Shown here: in pieces, positions 1 through 8,426 of the stretch
Numbering within the stretch: the stretch's first letter is position 1
Layout: the number at the start of each line of letters is the position of its first letter
NCBI RefSeq assembly: GCF_947087965.1
Contig: NZ_CAMUES010000001.1
Location: forward strand, 1 to 64,000
From: an uncultured Mobiluncus sp.
GTDB taxonomy: Bacteria; Actinomycetota; Actinomycetes; Actinomycetales; Actinomycetaceae
Direction: 5' to 3'
DNA length: 64,000 bases
Notes under the pieces: generated by a model
Database searches by the model: none
Told to the model about the DNA's origin: nothing
Seen by the model: only the letters and a program-made list of their open reading frames with translations
Position numbers and translations under genes: made by a program

Positions 1-77
1 GGGGGGCGAAACCCATTTAAACACCCACCCCAACTAGAGAACCCCACCAACCCGGCTTCGGAGCGAGCTGCTCGGCG

Positions 78-83
78 TAGGAT
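78..83 (+). promoter_or_regulatory. -10 hexamer TAGGAT, leaderless start
   Basis: TAGGAT followed by six bases and then the GTG of the sirtuin gene. The same spacing recurs at metG and glmU, and at other genes with a different -10 hexamer. No convincing -35 is visible. Confidence 0.5.
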
Positions 84-89
84 GGAAAC

Positions 90-944
90 GTGAGCAACCT
101 CGACAATCTTGATGAAATGACACGTCAACAGCTGGAAACTTTGGCGGGATGGATGAGAGGGAAAAAGACCGTGCTGGTCACGGGGGCGGGCATGTCCACC
201 GACACCGGCATTCCTGATTATCGCGGTAAAGGCAACACCGAGATTCCCTCGGTGGAATACGACCAGTTTGTGAGTGACCCGGTGTGGCAGCGCTGGGTCT
301 GGGCTCGCAACCACCAGACTTGGCAAACCATGTTGTCCCTTGACCCTGCTCCTGCACATCTAGCGCAAGCGAGACTGGAACGTGCCGGGCTGCTGACCGG
401 CATCGCTACCCAAAACGTTGACGGCCTAGACCTGAAAGCTGGATGCCAGGAAGTCTATGAGATGCACGGTTCTTTCGTGCGCGTGGAATGCGTGGATTGT
501 GGGGAAGTGACCGACAGGCAGGCGCTGCATGAACGACTCACCGAAGCAAACCCGGATTATCCACTTGACCTGGATCCCGCACACGTCGCTATTCTGGCGG
601 TGGCGGACCGGAAAGCCGCTGAGGCCTGCACGTTCAAAACCGTGCCTTGTGAGCGTTGCGGCGGATTGCTGAAACCGGCTGTCGTGTTTTTTGGGCAGTT
701 ACTTCCCGCAGATGTGATGTCCCAGGCATATGCAGCTGCGGCAAAGGCAGACGTAGTGGTGGTAGTCGGTTCTTCGCTGGTAGTGGGGACGGCGACTTAT
801 GTGATGCAGGCCGGATTAGCAAAAGGAGCTCCGTTGGTCATCATCAATCGGGGGCGCACCATGTACGACCGGGCGGCGGACCTGCGTATCGAAGGCGGAG
901 CTTCCCAATGCTTGACCGCTTTGGCGGATTTACTGGGAGCCTGA
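90..944 (+). CDS. cobB: Sir2-family NAD-dependent protein deacylase
   Basis: Sirtuin of 284 residues that removes acyl groups from lysines using NAD+ in the cytoplasm. The NAD-binding loop GAGMSTDTGIPDYRG is at residues 32-46, TQNVDGL at about 107-113, the catalytic His at 126 in the MHGS motif, and two zinc Cys pairs at C134/C137 and C187/C190. FFGQLLP and VVVGSSLVV complete the Rossmann fold. Length is slightly above the usual 240-270. The GTG start lies exactly six bases after a TAGGAT -10 hexamer (78-83), so the message is probably leaderless; the GGATGG just upstream could alternatively act as a ribosome site. Acyl specificity (acetyl, succinyl or other) cannot be read from the sequence. 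Confidence 0.93.
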   Translation: MSNLDNLDEMTRQQLETLAGWMRGKKTVLVTGAGMSTDTGIPDYRGKGNTEIPSVEYDQFVSDPVWQRWVWARNHQTWQTMLSLDPAPAHLAQARLERAGLLTGIATQNVDGLDLKAGCQEVYEMHGSFVRVECVDCGEVTDRQALHERLTEANPDYPLDLDPAHVAILAVADRKAAEACTFKTVPCERCGGLLKPAVVFFGQLLPADVMSQAYAAAAKADVVVVVGSSLVVGTATYVMQAGLAKGAPLVIINRGRTMYDRAADLRIEGGASQCLTALADLLGA

Positions 945-966
945 CGGAAGGGTAACTCAGGGTCAC

Positions 967-1704
967 TCAGTGGTCCAAAGCTGCGCGCATCTCATCAGCT
1001 ATATCAGTAAAAATTCCATCGACTCCCCAACTGGCGAGTTCACGAGCGCGGGAAGGATCGTTGACGGTCCAAACGTTTATCTGTAGCCCCGCGTCCTTGA
1101 GACGCCGAGTTATTTCGGCGGTGAGTCCGCTGTCCTCGGGATGAATCGCCGTGGCGCCGACCTGTTCGCAGCGGCTAATCGCGTCATACCACAGACACTC
1201 TTTAGTAAATAAGCAGGCCAGCTGTAGATCGGGACGTTGCTGGTGAATCTGGTACAGAAATACGTGATTGAACGAGCTGATGAACAAATCTTCAGGCTGT
1301 ACGTCCCGGATTTCGCGTAAAACAGTGTCAATCAACAGACGAGACATCGCACCGCCAGCCTCGTTAGATTTCACTTCCAGATTGCACTTCATATGGGTTT
1401 CTCTGAGGAACGCCAATAGGTCGGTGAGGAGGGGAATTCTTTCGTGGTGGTAACTGATGCCGTCACCGAATTTTGCTCCCGCAGAAATCTCACCGAGGTC
1501 CGAGAACTTCAGGTCATACATTGAACCGCTGTGGTCTGTGGTGCGGTCCAACGTGGAATCGTGCAGGATAACAGCGGTGCCGTCTCCCAGAATATCGACG
1601 TCAGTTTCTATCCATTCCACACCGGCTTCGTGAGCCAGTCGGAAGGCGGTCATCGTGTTTTCCGGTGCTTTCCGGTTCAGACCTCGGTGCGCAAAAATTT
1701 TCAT
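967..1704 (-). CDS. Glycerophosphodiester phosphodiesterase
   Basis: GDPD-family TIM-barrel enzyme of 245 residues, hydrolysing glycerophosphodiesters from phospholipid turnover to glycerol-3-phosphate and an alcohol. The N-terminus carries HRGLNRKAPENT with catalytic H6 and R7 and metal ligand E15. WIETDVD (E33, D35) and LHDSTLDRTT (H48) follow. There is no signal peptide, so it is probably cytoplasmic, of the UgpQ/GlpQ1 type rather than secreted. The ATG is divergent from the radical SAM gene with only 22 bp between the two start codons. A TAGACT -10 on the minus strand (1711-1716) ends six bases before the ATG, predicting a leaderless message. Confidence 0.92.
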   Translation of the reverse strand: MKIFAHRGLNRKAPENTMTAFRLAHEAGVEWIETDVDILGDGTAVILHDSTLDRTTDHSGSMYDLKFSDLGEISAGAKFGDGISYHHERIPLLTDLLAFLRETHMKCNLEVKSNEAGGAMSRLLIDTVLREIRDVQPEDLFISSFNHVFLYQIHQQRPDLQLACLFTKECLWYDAISRCEQVGATAIHPEDSGLTAEITRRLKDAGLQINVWTVNDPSRARELASWGVDGIFTDIADEMRAALDH

Positions 1705-1710
1705 GGTTTC

Positions 1711-1720
1711 AGTCTAAGGT
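1711..1720. promoter_or_regulatory. Overlapping divergent -10 elements
   Basis: Minus-strand TAGACT (1711-1716) serves the phosphodiesterase gene and plus-strand TAAGGT (1715-1720) serves the radical SAM gene. They share two base pairs, and each stands six bases from its start codon. Only one RNA polymerase should fit at a time. Confidence 0.5.
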
Positions 1721-1726
1721 TGATTT

Positions 1727-2779
1727 ATGGACGATGGGTCTGAAACTACTGACACGAAAAGTCGAGACCGAGTCGCAAAGTGGTGGACTTTGCGTGAGGA
1801 CGGCCGAATTCGCTGCAACTTATGCCCCCGTGCCTGTACGTTGCGCGATGGACAAAGAGGATTTTGCTATACCCGGATGGCTCAAGGTCAGAAAATGGTG
1901 TTGGATACCTACGGGCGCTGTTCCGGTTTGGGGCTCGATCCCATCGAAAAAAAGCCGCTGTACCATTTCCTGCCAGGTTCTCAAGTGCTGTCCTTCGGAA
2001 CGGCAGGATGTAACCTGAACTGCCGGTTTTGCCAAAACTGGGACATCTCCAAAGCCCGGGAAAACGACCGTTTAACCACGGCTGTCAGTCCTGGGGAAAT
2101 CGCGGATTTGGCGGTGCACTACGGGGCACAATCGGTCGCTTTCACCTACAACGATCCCACGATTTTTGCCGAATACGCCATAGATACCGCCAGGGCCTGC
2201 CACGTCGAGAAGCTGCGGACAGTAGCGGTGAGCGCCGGGTATATCAGTGCCGAGCCACGGCGGGAGATGTATGCGGAAATGGATGGGGCGAACCTCGATC
2301 TAAAGGGGTTTACTGAAGATTTCTATTGGCATTTGACCGGCGCTCATTTGCACGACGTGTTGGAAACTATCGCTTATGTATGCAACGAAACCGAGTGCTG
2401 GGTGGAACTGACCACGCTGTTAATCCCTGGTCACAATGATTATGACGAGGAAATTCAAAAGCTTTCGAAGTGGATAGTAGACAATGTTGGACCGGACGTT
2501 CCACTGCATTTCTCGGCTTTCCATCCCGACTGGAAGATGCGCGATGTGCCGCGAACCCCGGCAATAACACTGCAACGAGCGCGGGAAATTGCGCGAAGCG
2601 AAGGAGTCCGGTTTGTCTATATCGGCAACATACGCGACCGTGAGGGGGGAACCACGTTTTGTCCCGGGTGCGGAACTGCACTCATCGTGCGGGACTGGTT
2701 TGATGTTTGCGAAAACACGGTTGGAGAGTCGGGACAATGTCCCCGCTGCGCAGCCGTCATACCCGGAGTCTGGGCTTAG
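1727..2779 (+). CDS. amrS: AmmeMemoRadiSam system radical SAM enzyme
   Basis: Radical SAM protein of 350 residues, of the PflA-related AmrS family that accompanies MEMO and AMMECR1 proteins. The CxxxCxxC cluster-binding motif is CNLNCRFC (C95, C99, C102), preceded by a Cys-rich N-terminus CNLCPRAC (C30, C33, C37) and a further CY at 46-48. The C-terminal tail has two CxxC pairs (CPGCG and CPRCA) resembling a rubredoxin-like zinc knuckle. The substrate of the family is not established. No MEMO or AMMECR1 gene lies in this window. The stop codon overlaps that of convergent rsmI by four bases. The ATG follows a TAAGGT -10 by six bases, with no evident ribosome site. Confidence 0.85.
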   Translation: MDDGSETTDTKSRDRVAKWWTLREDGRIRCNLCPRACTLRDGQRGFCYTRMAQGQKMVLDTYGRCSGLGLDPIEKKPLYHFLPGSQVLSFGTAGCNLNCRFCQNWDISKARENDRLTTAVSPGEIADLAVHYGAQSVAFTYNDPTIFAEYAIDTARACHVEKLRTVAVSAGYISAEPRREMYAEMDGANLDLKGFTEDFYWHLTGAHLHDVLETIAYVCNETECWVELTTLLIPGHNDYDEEIQKLSKWIVDNVGPDVPLHFSAFHPDWKMRDVPRTPAITLQRAREIARSEGVRFVYIGNIRDREGGTTFCPGCGTALIVRDWFDVCENTVGESGQCPRCAAVIPGVWA

Positions 2780-3651
2780 TCGCGTTTCCCCTCAAGATAT
2801 GAGGAAAAAAGTTCATTAGCGGAACCCCCGAACCAGGTCGCAATGAGCTTGGCCGCCGCTTTCGCCTTCACCCCTTGGTGTACCAGCTGTTCCATTTTCT
2901 CGAGGTGCTGTGTCGGGGGTTCAGCCTGGCCCCCGGCGGGTGCCCCTTGGACGACGATAACGATTTCGCCTAAAACCTCGGGGCGTGAGCACAACTCGGA
3001 ATGCACAGTTTCCAAGGTGCCCCTGATGAATTCTTCATGAGTTTTCGTCAGTTCTCGCGCTAGTGCAGCTGGCCGATTGGGGCCGAAAACCTGGACCATA
3101 GCGTCCAGCGTCTCGATGGTCCGGCGGGGCGACTCCAAGAAAATCAGGGACTCGCTGCGAGCCGCAAGAGATTGTAACGTCTGGTACAAAGCGGTGGCTT
3201 TGCGTGGTAAGAATCCCACGAAGGTGAAAGAATCCGTAGGCAAACCCGAACCCACTAAAGCTAGGAGCGGAGCGGAAGGCCCGGGGAGAACCGTAAACGG
3301 TATTCCAGCCTTTGCGGCAGCTTGGCTCAGGCGAAACCCGGGGTCTGAAATTCCCGGCATTCCCGCATCTGAAACCTGCAGAACCCGTTTACCATCGCGG
3401 GCTAGGCTCAACAATTCCGGGGTTATCGCCGCTTCATTATGCTCATGGTAAGCCAATAGGCGGGCGGATATTTCGGCTCCCAGGCGGCGAGTTAAGTCGC
3501 GGGTCCGACGGGTATCTTCACAAGCCACAATGTCAGCGGTGCGAAGCGCCTCGCGTAGACGGGGTGAGCTATCGCCGACATTTCCGATTGGAGTTCCGGC
3601 CAAAACCAGGTTTACTTCCTCAAACACCGGGGGATAATCCATGCTCACCAT
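2776..3651 (-). CDS. rsmI: 16S rRNA (cytidine-1402-2'-O)-methyltransferase
   Basis: SAM-dependent tetrapyrrole-methylase-fold enzyme of 291 residues that 2'-O-methylates C1402 in the decoding centre of 16S rRNA. Diagnostic motifs are LVLAGTPIGNVGDSS near the N-terminus, CEDTRRTRDLTRR, VSDAGMPGISDPGF and LPGPSAPLLAL. The start at 3651 has a GGAAG about seven bases upstream; an in-frame ATG at 3642 is the alternative. It is divergent from the mannosyltransferase gene across 26 bp. Its stop overlaps that of amrS in a TTAG tetranucleotide, with no room for a separate terminator. Confidence 0.94.
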   Translation of the reverse strand: MVSMDYPPVFEEVNLVLAGTPIGNVGDSSPRLREALRTADIVACEDTRRTRDLTRRLGAEISARLLAYHEHNEAAITPELLSLARDGKRVLQVSDAGMPGISDPGFRLSQAAAKAGIPFTVLPGPSAPLLALVGSGLPTDSFTFVGFLPRKATALYQTLQSLAARSESLIFLESPRRTIETLDAMVQVFGPNRPAALARELTKTHEEFIRGTLETVHSELCSRPEVLGEIVIVVQGAPAGGQAEPPTQHLEKMEQLVHQGVKAKAAAKLIATWFGGSANELFSSYLEGKRD

Positions 3652-3677
3652 TCCATTCTTCCATTAAACTTGAGGGC

Positions 3678-5435
3678 GTGAATATCCCACCTCGACCCGC
3701 ACCCACGGAGTACCGAAACGCTCCCGCATCCGGCCTGGCCCTGCTGCTGCGTCCGGGGAGGAACCGACCGGCCTTCTTGGGTCGTGCTTTCCGAGCTCGG
3801 CCCCAACGCGGGGAGCGGGAATACCTCTGGGGTTGGCTGGGACCCCTGGTGGTGGCTCTTCTGGTGTTTTTGACTCGAGTGGTACGTCTGGGCGCAATCA
3901 AAACCCTGGTTTTTGACGAAACCTATTATGTCAAAGACGCCTACGGCCTGATTAAGCGCGGCTACGAAGTGCAGTGGCCCAAAGATTACGATGCCACCTT
4001 TATCACCGGGAACTTCAAAACTCCGCTGGAAGGTTCATTCGTGGTCCATCCCACCGTGGGAAAGTGGCTGATTGGACTGGGAATTAAGCTGTTCGGCAAT
4101 CAACCTTTTGGGTGGCGCATCGCGGTCTGCGTGGCGGGCGCGGTGGCGGTCTACCTGGTGGGGCGCATCGTTTGGGAGCTGTTTGGTAACGCCAAAATGG
4201 CCACTCTCGCCTCCGTTCTGATGGGTTTAGACGGAGTACAAATTGCTCTGTCCCGCACCGCTATCCTCGACATTATCCTGGAAATGTTTATCCTTCTGGG
4301 GGTGCTGTGCGTCGTTCGCGATCAACTCAGCTACCGTCCCCGACTCATTGCTGCCCTCCAAGACATCGATGCGGCCAGACACACTGAACAGTTGCGTCGA
4401 CGGCCGCGGGACACTGCGGGAGCAAAAACTTCGCCCGGTAGCAAGCGCCGGACATCCAGCTCTGGAATCGCCCCGGACTTTTCTCGCTTTGCGCTGTCTT
4501 GGGGGCCGAGCTACTGGTGGCGGCCGTGGCTTTTCGTGGCGGGCATAGCCTTCGGGTTGGCCATGAGTGTGAAATGGTCGGGGCTCTATGTCGTGGCGGT
4601 CTTTGGGATTTTCGTATTTATCAGAGAGCTATCCGCCAGGTGGCGCACTGAACCGCGATGGATTGGGTCGTCTGTCCTGACCGGAGGGATTCCTGCTTTC
4701 GTGAACCTGGTGCCGATTGCCTTCCTAACCTACGTAATTTCTTGGATGGGATGGTTTACCCATTCTCAAGCGTGGGGTCACACCAATCGCGGTTTGGTAG
4801 CGGATTGGCTCGATTATCATCGCCAAATTTTCATTTTCCATACCAACCTAGACGCCACCCACCCCTACATGGCTAACCCGTGGGGCTGGCTTTTGCAGCT
4901 GCGTCCCACCTCGTTTTATTACGAAGAAGTGCCGGGAGACTGTGGATCCGGCAGATGCATTGAGGCGGTCAACTCTTTGGGTAACCCGGTGCTATGGTGG
5001 GTCGGATTTGTGGCGTTCTTCCTGATTATTGTGGCGGCTTTCGGGTTCCTCGACTGGCGTGCGGGGCTGATTTTTGCTGGTTATATGGCCACTTGGCTGC
5101 CTTGGTTGGTGTATTCAAATCGGACCATATTCACCTTTTACACGGTGGTTATCTCTCCTTTCATGATTATGGCTGTGGTGTACCTGTTGGGTTTGCTGAT
5201 GGGGGCTTGGCGGATCACCAAAGACCAAAATTGGACCGGTCGATACAATCTGGTGCCAGATTCTAGTCAGGTTTCATCAGGCGAGTTCATCACTGCCCTG
5301 GTGATTGTGGTGTTTATTTCCTTGGCAGCAGTGTTCTTTTTCCCTATCTGGACTGGTATGCCTATTCCCGAAGACCACTATGGGTGGCGGATGTGGCTCA
5401 ATAATCCCAACATGAAGTGGGCGTATTGGATCTGA
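3678..5435 (+). CDS. Protein O-mannosyltransferase (GT39/PMT family)
   Basis: Polytopic glycosyltransferase of 585 residues that transfers mannose from polyprenyl-phosphate-mannose to Ser/Thr of exported proteins. The hallmark acidic pair is in FDETYYVKDAYGL, in the first extracytoplasmic loop after TM1 (LVVALLVFLTRVV). Many further hydrophobic segments follow. A basic, low-complexity cytoplasmic loop (residues about 230-270, RRRPRDTAGAKTSPGS) separates TM blocks. The reading frame is open further upstream to 3312, but that part lies antisense within rsmI. The GTG at 3678 is the likely start because it sits seven bases after TAAACT and behind GAGGG. Actinobacterial PMT acts on Sec-exported proteins at the membrane. 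Confidence 0.9.
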   Translation: MNIPPRPAPTEYRNAPASGLALLLRPGRNRPAFLGRAFRARPQRGEREYLWGWLGPLVVALLVFLTRVVRLGAIKTLVFDETYYVKDAYGLIKRGYEVQWPKDYDATFITGNFKTPLEGSFVVHPTVGKWLIGLGIKLFGNQPFGWRIAVCVAGAVAVYLVGRIVWELFGNAKMATLASVLMGLDGVQIALSRTAILDIILEMFILLGVLCVVRDQLSYRPRLIAALQDIDAARHTEQLRRRPRDTAGAKTSPGSKRRTSSSGIAPDFSRFALSWGPSYWWRPWLFVAGIAFGLAMSVKWSGLYVVAVFGIFVFIRELSARWRTEPRWIGSSVLTGGIPAFVNLVPIAFLTYVISWMGWFTHSQAWGHTNRGLVADWLDYHRQIFIFHTNLDATHPYMANPWGWLLQLRPTSFYYEEVPGDCGSGRCIEAVNSLGNPVLWWVGFVAFFLIIVAAFGFLDWRAGLIFAGYMATWLPWLVYSNRTIFTFYTVVISPFMIMAVVYLLGLLMGAWRITKDQNWTGRYNLVPDSSQVSSGEFITALVIVVFISLAAVFFFPIWTGMPIPEDHYGWRMWLNNPNMKWAYWI

Positions 5436-5453
5436 GGAACTTACCGGCGGCGT

Positions 5454-5459
5454 TAGGAT
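5454..5459 (+). promoter_or_regulatory. -10 hexamer TAGGAT, leaderless metG
   Basis: TAGGAT with six bases to the metG ATG. The context GCGTTAGGATAG is nearly identical at glmU (16657). No ribosome-binding site fits between. Confidence 0.55.
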
Positions 5460-5465
5460 AGAGTC

Positions 5466-7283
5466 ATGACTCATATACTTTCTGCCGTCGCTTGGCCCTA
5501 TGCTAATGGCCCGCGTCACATTGGACACGTTGCTGGTTTCGGAATCCCCTCAGACGTTTTTTCCCGCTATATGCGGATGCGTGGTCACGATGTCCTGATG
5601 GTGTCCGGTACAGACGAACACGGCACGCCAATCTTGGTTGCAGCCGAGGCTGCCGGGCTGACCCCGCGGGAATTGGCGGACAAGAACAATCGGGCTATTG
5701 TCGAGGACTTGTGTCAGCTGGGTCTGTCTTACGATTTGTTTACTCGCACCACCACGGGCAATCACTACGAGACTGTTCGTGCCATGTTCAAAGTGGTACG
5801 AGATAACGGCTATATGAAGGTGCAGACTACCCGGGGCGCGATTTCTCCTTCCACTGGTCGAACCCTTCCCGATCGCTATATTGAGGGAACTTGCCCCATT
5901 TGCGGGGCGGAAGGAGCTCGCGGGGATCAGTGCGATGCCTGCGGCAACCAGCTCGATCCCACCGACCTGATTCGCCCGCGTTCCAAGATTAACGGCGAGA
6001 CTCCGGAATTCGTTGAGACCGACCACTATTTCTTGGATTTACCGGCTCTCGCCCAAGCCTTGAACGAGTGGCTCGATGACCGGGAAAAGAATGGCAATTG
6101 GCGGCCCAACGTCATCAAGTTCTCCAAGAACTTCTTAAAAGACATTAAACCGCGAGCTATGACTCGTGACATTGACTGGGGTATCCCCATTCCCGGATGG
6201 GAGGATCAGCCTAAGCGTCTCTATGTCTGGTTTGACGCGGTAATCGGTTACCTCTCGGCTTCCATTGAGTGGGCACGTCGTTTTGGTAAGTCCCCGGAAG
6301 ATTGGCGGCAGTGGTGGAATGACCCCGAGGCCCTGTCGTACTACTTTATGGGCAAGGACAATATCGTGTTTCACTCCCAGATTTGGCCCGCCGAAATGCT
6401 GGGTTACAACGGGCGCGGAGACTTGGGCGGTCAACCTGGGGACTTAGGAATTCTGAACCTGCCCACCGAGGTGGTTTCCTCAGAATTTTTGACTATGGAA
6501 GGCAAGAAGTTTGCTTCCTCGCGTGGAATTGTCATTTATGTGCGCGATATGCTGTCCCGCTACCAAGTTGATGCGTTGCGGTATTTTATTTCTGCGGCGG
6601 GACCGGAAAATCAGGATTCTGATTTTACTTGGAGCGAGTTCGTGCGGCGTACGAACTCTGAATTGGTGGCTGCTTGGGGTAACCTGGTAAACCGCACAGC
6701 GTCCATGATTTCAAAGAAATTTGGCGAGATTCCTCCGGCCGGTGATTTTACGGCTGAGGATCAGGAACTTTTAGATGCTGTCGGTGCCGGATTCGAAACG
6801 GTGGGTGGCCTCATCGAAAGCCATCACCAAAAGGCTGCTCTAGCGGAGATTATGCGTCTGGTGGGGGAGGCTAACCGTTACGTCGCCACCACTGAACCCT
6901 TCAAGCTAAAAGACGAGTCACAGCGGGAACGGCTAGGAACAATTCTGCACGTTCTAGCCCAGGTGGTGACGGATTTGAACCTGATGATGTCGCCATTCTT
7001 GCCGACTTCATCCAACGCCATCGACAAAGTCCTGGGTGGAGCCGGGAAGGTGGCGCCACTGCCGCGTATCGAGGAAGTCGTCGACTTGGATGTGAAAAAC
7101 GAGGACGGGAGCGACCGCACTTACCCAATCATTACCGGAGATTATCGCCATGCACCGACGTGGGAGCGTCATCCGGTACAGGTGGGGCAAGCGGTGCCGA
7201 AACCGGCCCCGGTATTCCAGAAGCTAGACGAGTCTGTCGTTGAGGAAGAACACGAACGTTACGCGAATCTGCTGCATAAGTAA
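5466..7283 (+). CDS. metG: Methionyl-tRNA synthetase
   Basis: Class I aminoacyl-tRNA synthetase of 605 residues charging tRNA-Met with methionine. The HIGH signature is PYANGPRHIGH at residues 11-21. The KMSKS loop appears as the K-F-A-S-S variant at 348-352. A CP-insertion zinc knuckle has CPIC and CDAC. The anticodon-binding alpha-helical domain follows the catalytic domain; there is no C-terminal tRNA-binding (EMAP-like) domain. The variant KMSKS is also known in other actinobacterial MetG proteins, so it need not impair function. It heads a cluster with tatD (21 bp gap), and the transcript appears leaderless. Confidence 0.97.
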   Translation: MTHILSAVAWPYANGPRHIGHVAGFGIPSDVFSRYMRMRGHDVLMVSGTDEHGTPILVAAEAAGLTPRELADKNNRAIVEDLCQLGLSYDLFTRTTTGNHYETVRAMFKVVRDNGYMKVQTTRGAISPSTGRTLPDRYIEGTCPICGAEGARGDQCDACGNQLDPTDLIRPRSKINGETPEFVETDHYFLDLPALAQALNEWLDDREKNGNWRPNVIKFSKNFLKDIKPRAMTRDIDWGIPIPGWEDQPKRLYVWFDAVIGYLSASIEWARRFGKSPEDWRQWWNDPEALSYYFMGKDNIVFHSQIWPAEMLGYNGRGDLGGQPGDLGILNLPTEVVSSEFLTMEGKKFASSRGIVIYVRDMLSRYQVDALRYFISAAGPENQDSDFTWSEFVRRTNSELVAAWGNLVNRTASMISKKFGEIPPAGDFTAEDQELLDAVGAGFETVGGLIESHHQKAALAEIMRLVGEANRYVATTEPFKLKDESQRERLGTILHVLAQVVTDLNLMMSPFLPTSSNAIDKVLGGAGKVAPLPRIEEVVDLDVKNEDGSDRTYPIITGDYRHAPTWERHPVQVGQAVPKPAPVFQKLDESVVEEEHERYANLLHK

Positions 7284-7304
7284 TACGAAGTTGCGAGGAC
7301 GCTG

Positions 7305-8276
7305 GTGAGTAAACGCAAGTCAAAGCCAAAGGTGTGGCCGCCCGTACCGGTGAGCGGCCAGCCTTTTGACGGCGGAGAAAGGCCGTTTGGTACTGGCAGA
7401 TTGTTTGACAATCACACGCACCTACCTTTGCTGCCGGGGGACTATGTCAGCGATTCCTCTGGGGTGCGGCTCAGTGCAGAAGAACAAATGGAACGGGCGG
7501 TACAATCCGGAGTTCAACGTGTCGTCGTCTCTCTGTGCAGCCTTCCAGAAGTTCAGGTGCTGAGTGATGGCCGCGAACGCTTCTCCGGTTCCGCTTTTGA
7601 AATCGTGCGGTTTGCGGTGGCGGTTCACCCCAACGACGCCCCGCGTCACTTGGGGATTTTGGATACGGCACCGGATAACGTGGTACAAACGCGTGAACCC
7701 TGGCAGGAAACGCCCCTCGACGACGCTTTGGCGGCGGTGGAACGAGCAGCCCGTGATTTTCCCGAGGCAGTGGTAGCCATCGGAGAAACCGGCTTGGATT
7801 ATTTTCGCACTGCCGAAACGGGCAAGGAAGCGCAAAAGCAAGCATTTGCAGCGCATATCGAGTTGGCGAAGGCTCTGGATCTGCCCCTGCAAATTCATGA
7901 CCGTGACGCTCATCGGGATTGCGTAGCAATGCTGCTGCACTGTGGGGCGCCACGAAAAACGGTTTTTCATTGCTTTTCCGGAGACGCTGAGTTGGCCGAA
8001 ACTTTGGCAGAAAATGGCTGGTATGCGTCTTTTGCGGGGAACGTTACCTACCATGCCAACCAAGGTATCCAAGCTGGAGCCCTCGCAATGCCGGCACATC
8101 TGCGCCTCATAGAAACGGATGCCCCGTATCTGACACCACAGCCCTATCGAGGCCAGCCCAACGCTTCTTATCTGATTGGACACACCGCGGACTTCTTGGC
8201 GGAACTGACTCAGGTCACGAGCGAGGAACTGCGAGAACAAACTTTTCGTAACGCCGCCGCGGTCTACGAGTTTTAG
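7305..8276 (+). CDS. tatD: TatD-family metal-dependent DNase
   Basis: TatD-like hydrolase of 323 residues with a TIM-barrel metal-dependent deoxyribonuclease fold. Metal-binding DNHTHL places H37 and H39. VAIGETGLDY contributes the bridging Glu, and LQIHDRDAH, FHCFSGD and ETDAPYLTP carry the remaining His and Asp ligands. The GTG start is preceded by GAGGA. The first 30 residues are a basic extension not seen in short TatD proteins. It directly follows metG, the usual actinobacterial arrangement. The cellular role is probably DNA quality control or repair, as suggested for family members. Confidence 0.92.
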   Translation: MSKRKSKPKVWPPVPVSGQPFDGGERPFGTGRLFDNHTHLPLLPGDYVSDSSGVRLSAEEQMERAVQSGVQRVVVSLCSLPEVQVLSDGRERFSGSAFEIVRFAVAVHPNDAPRHLGILDTAPDNVVQTREPWQETPLDDALAAVERAARDFPEAVVAIGETGLDYFRTAETGKEAQKQAFAAHIELAKALDLPLQIHDRDAHRDCVAMLLHCGAPRKTVFHCFSGDAELAETLAENGWYASFAGNVTYHANQGIQAGALAMPAHLRLIETDAPYLTPQPYRGQPNASYLIGHTADFLAELTQVTSEELREQTFRNAAAVYEF

Positions 8277-8351
8277 GATTTATGCAGGTCAGCTCCTTAA
8301 TGTTAGAAAAGTTAAAATTGTGAAAGTAGTGGTTTTTGTCAACTAAAGGTG

Positions 8352-8357
8352 TACAAT
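8352..8357 (+). promoter_or_regulatory. Putative -10 TACAAT of the rpf gene
   Basis: GTACAATAGATAAC lies in an AT-rich 120-bp gap upstream of the resuscitation factor. It would give a 5' leader of about 65 bases. Confidence 0.35.
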
Positions 8358-8426
8358 AGATAACGAGCTGGACAAAAATATAACGAATCGATAACATTTT
8401 TGTTGATGGAAGAGAACACTGCGATT

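Noticed and set aside
3312..3677. Upstream extension of the mannosyltransferase frame
   Set aside because: It is antisense to the 5' half of rsmI and lacks membrane or family features.
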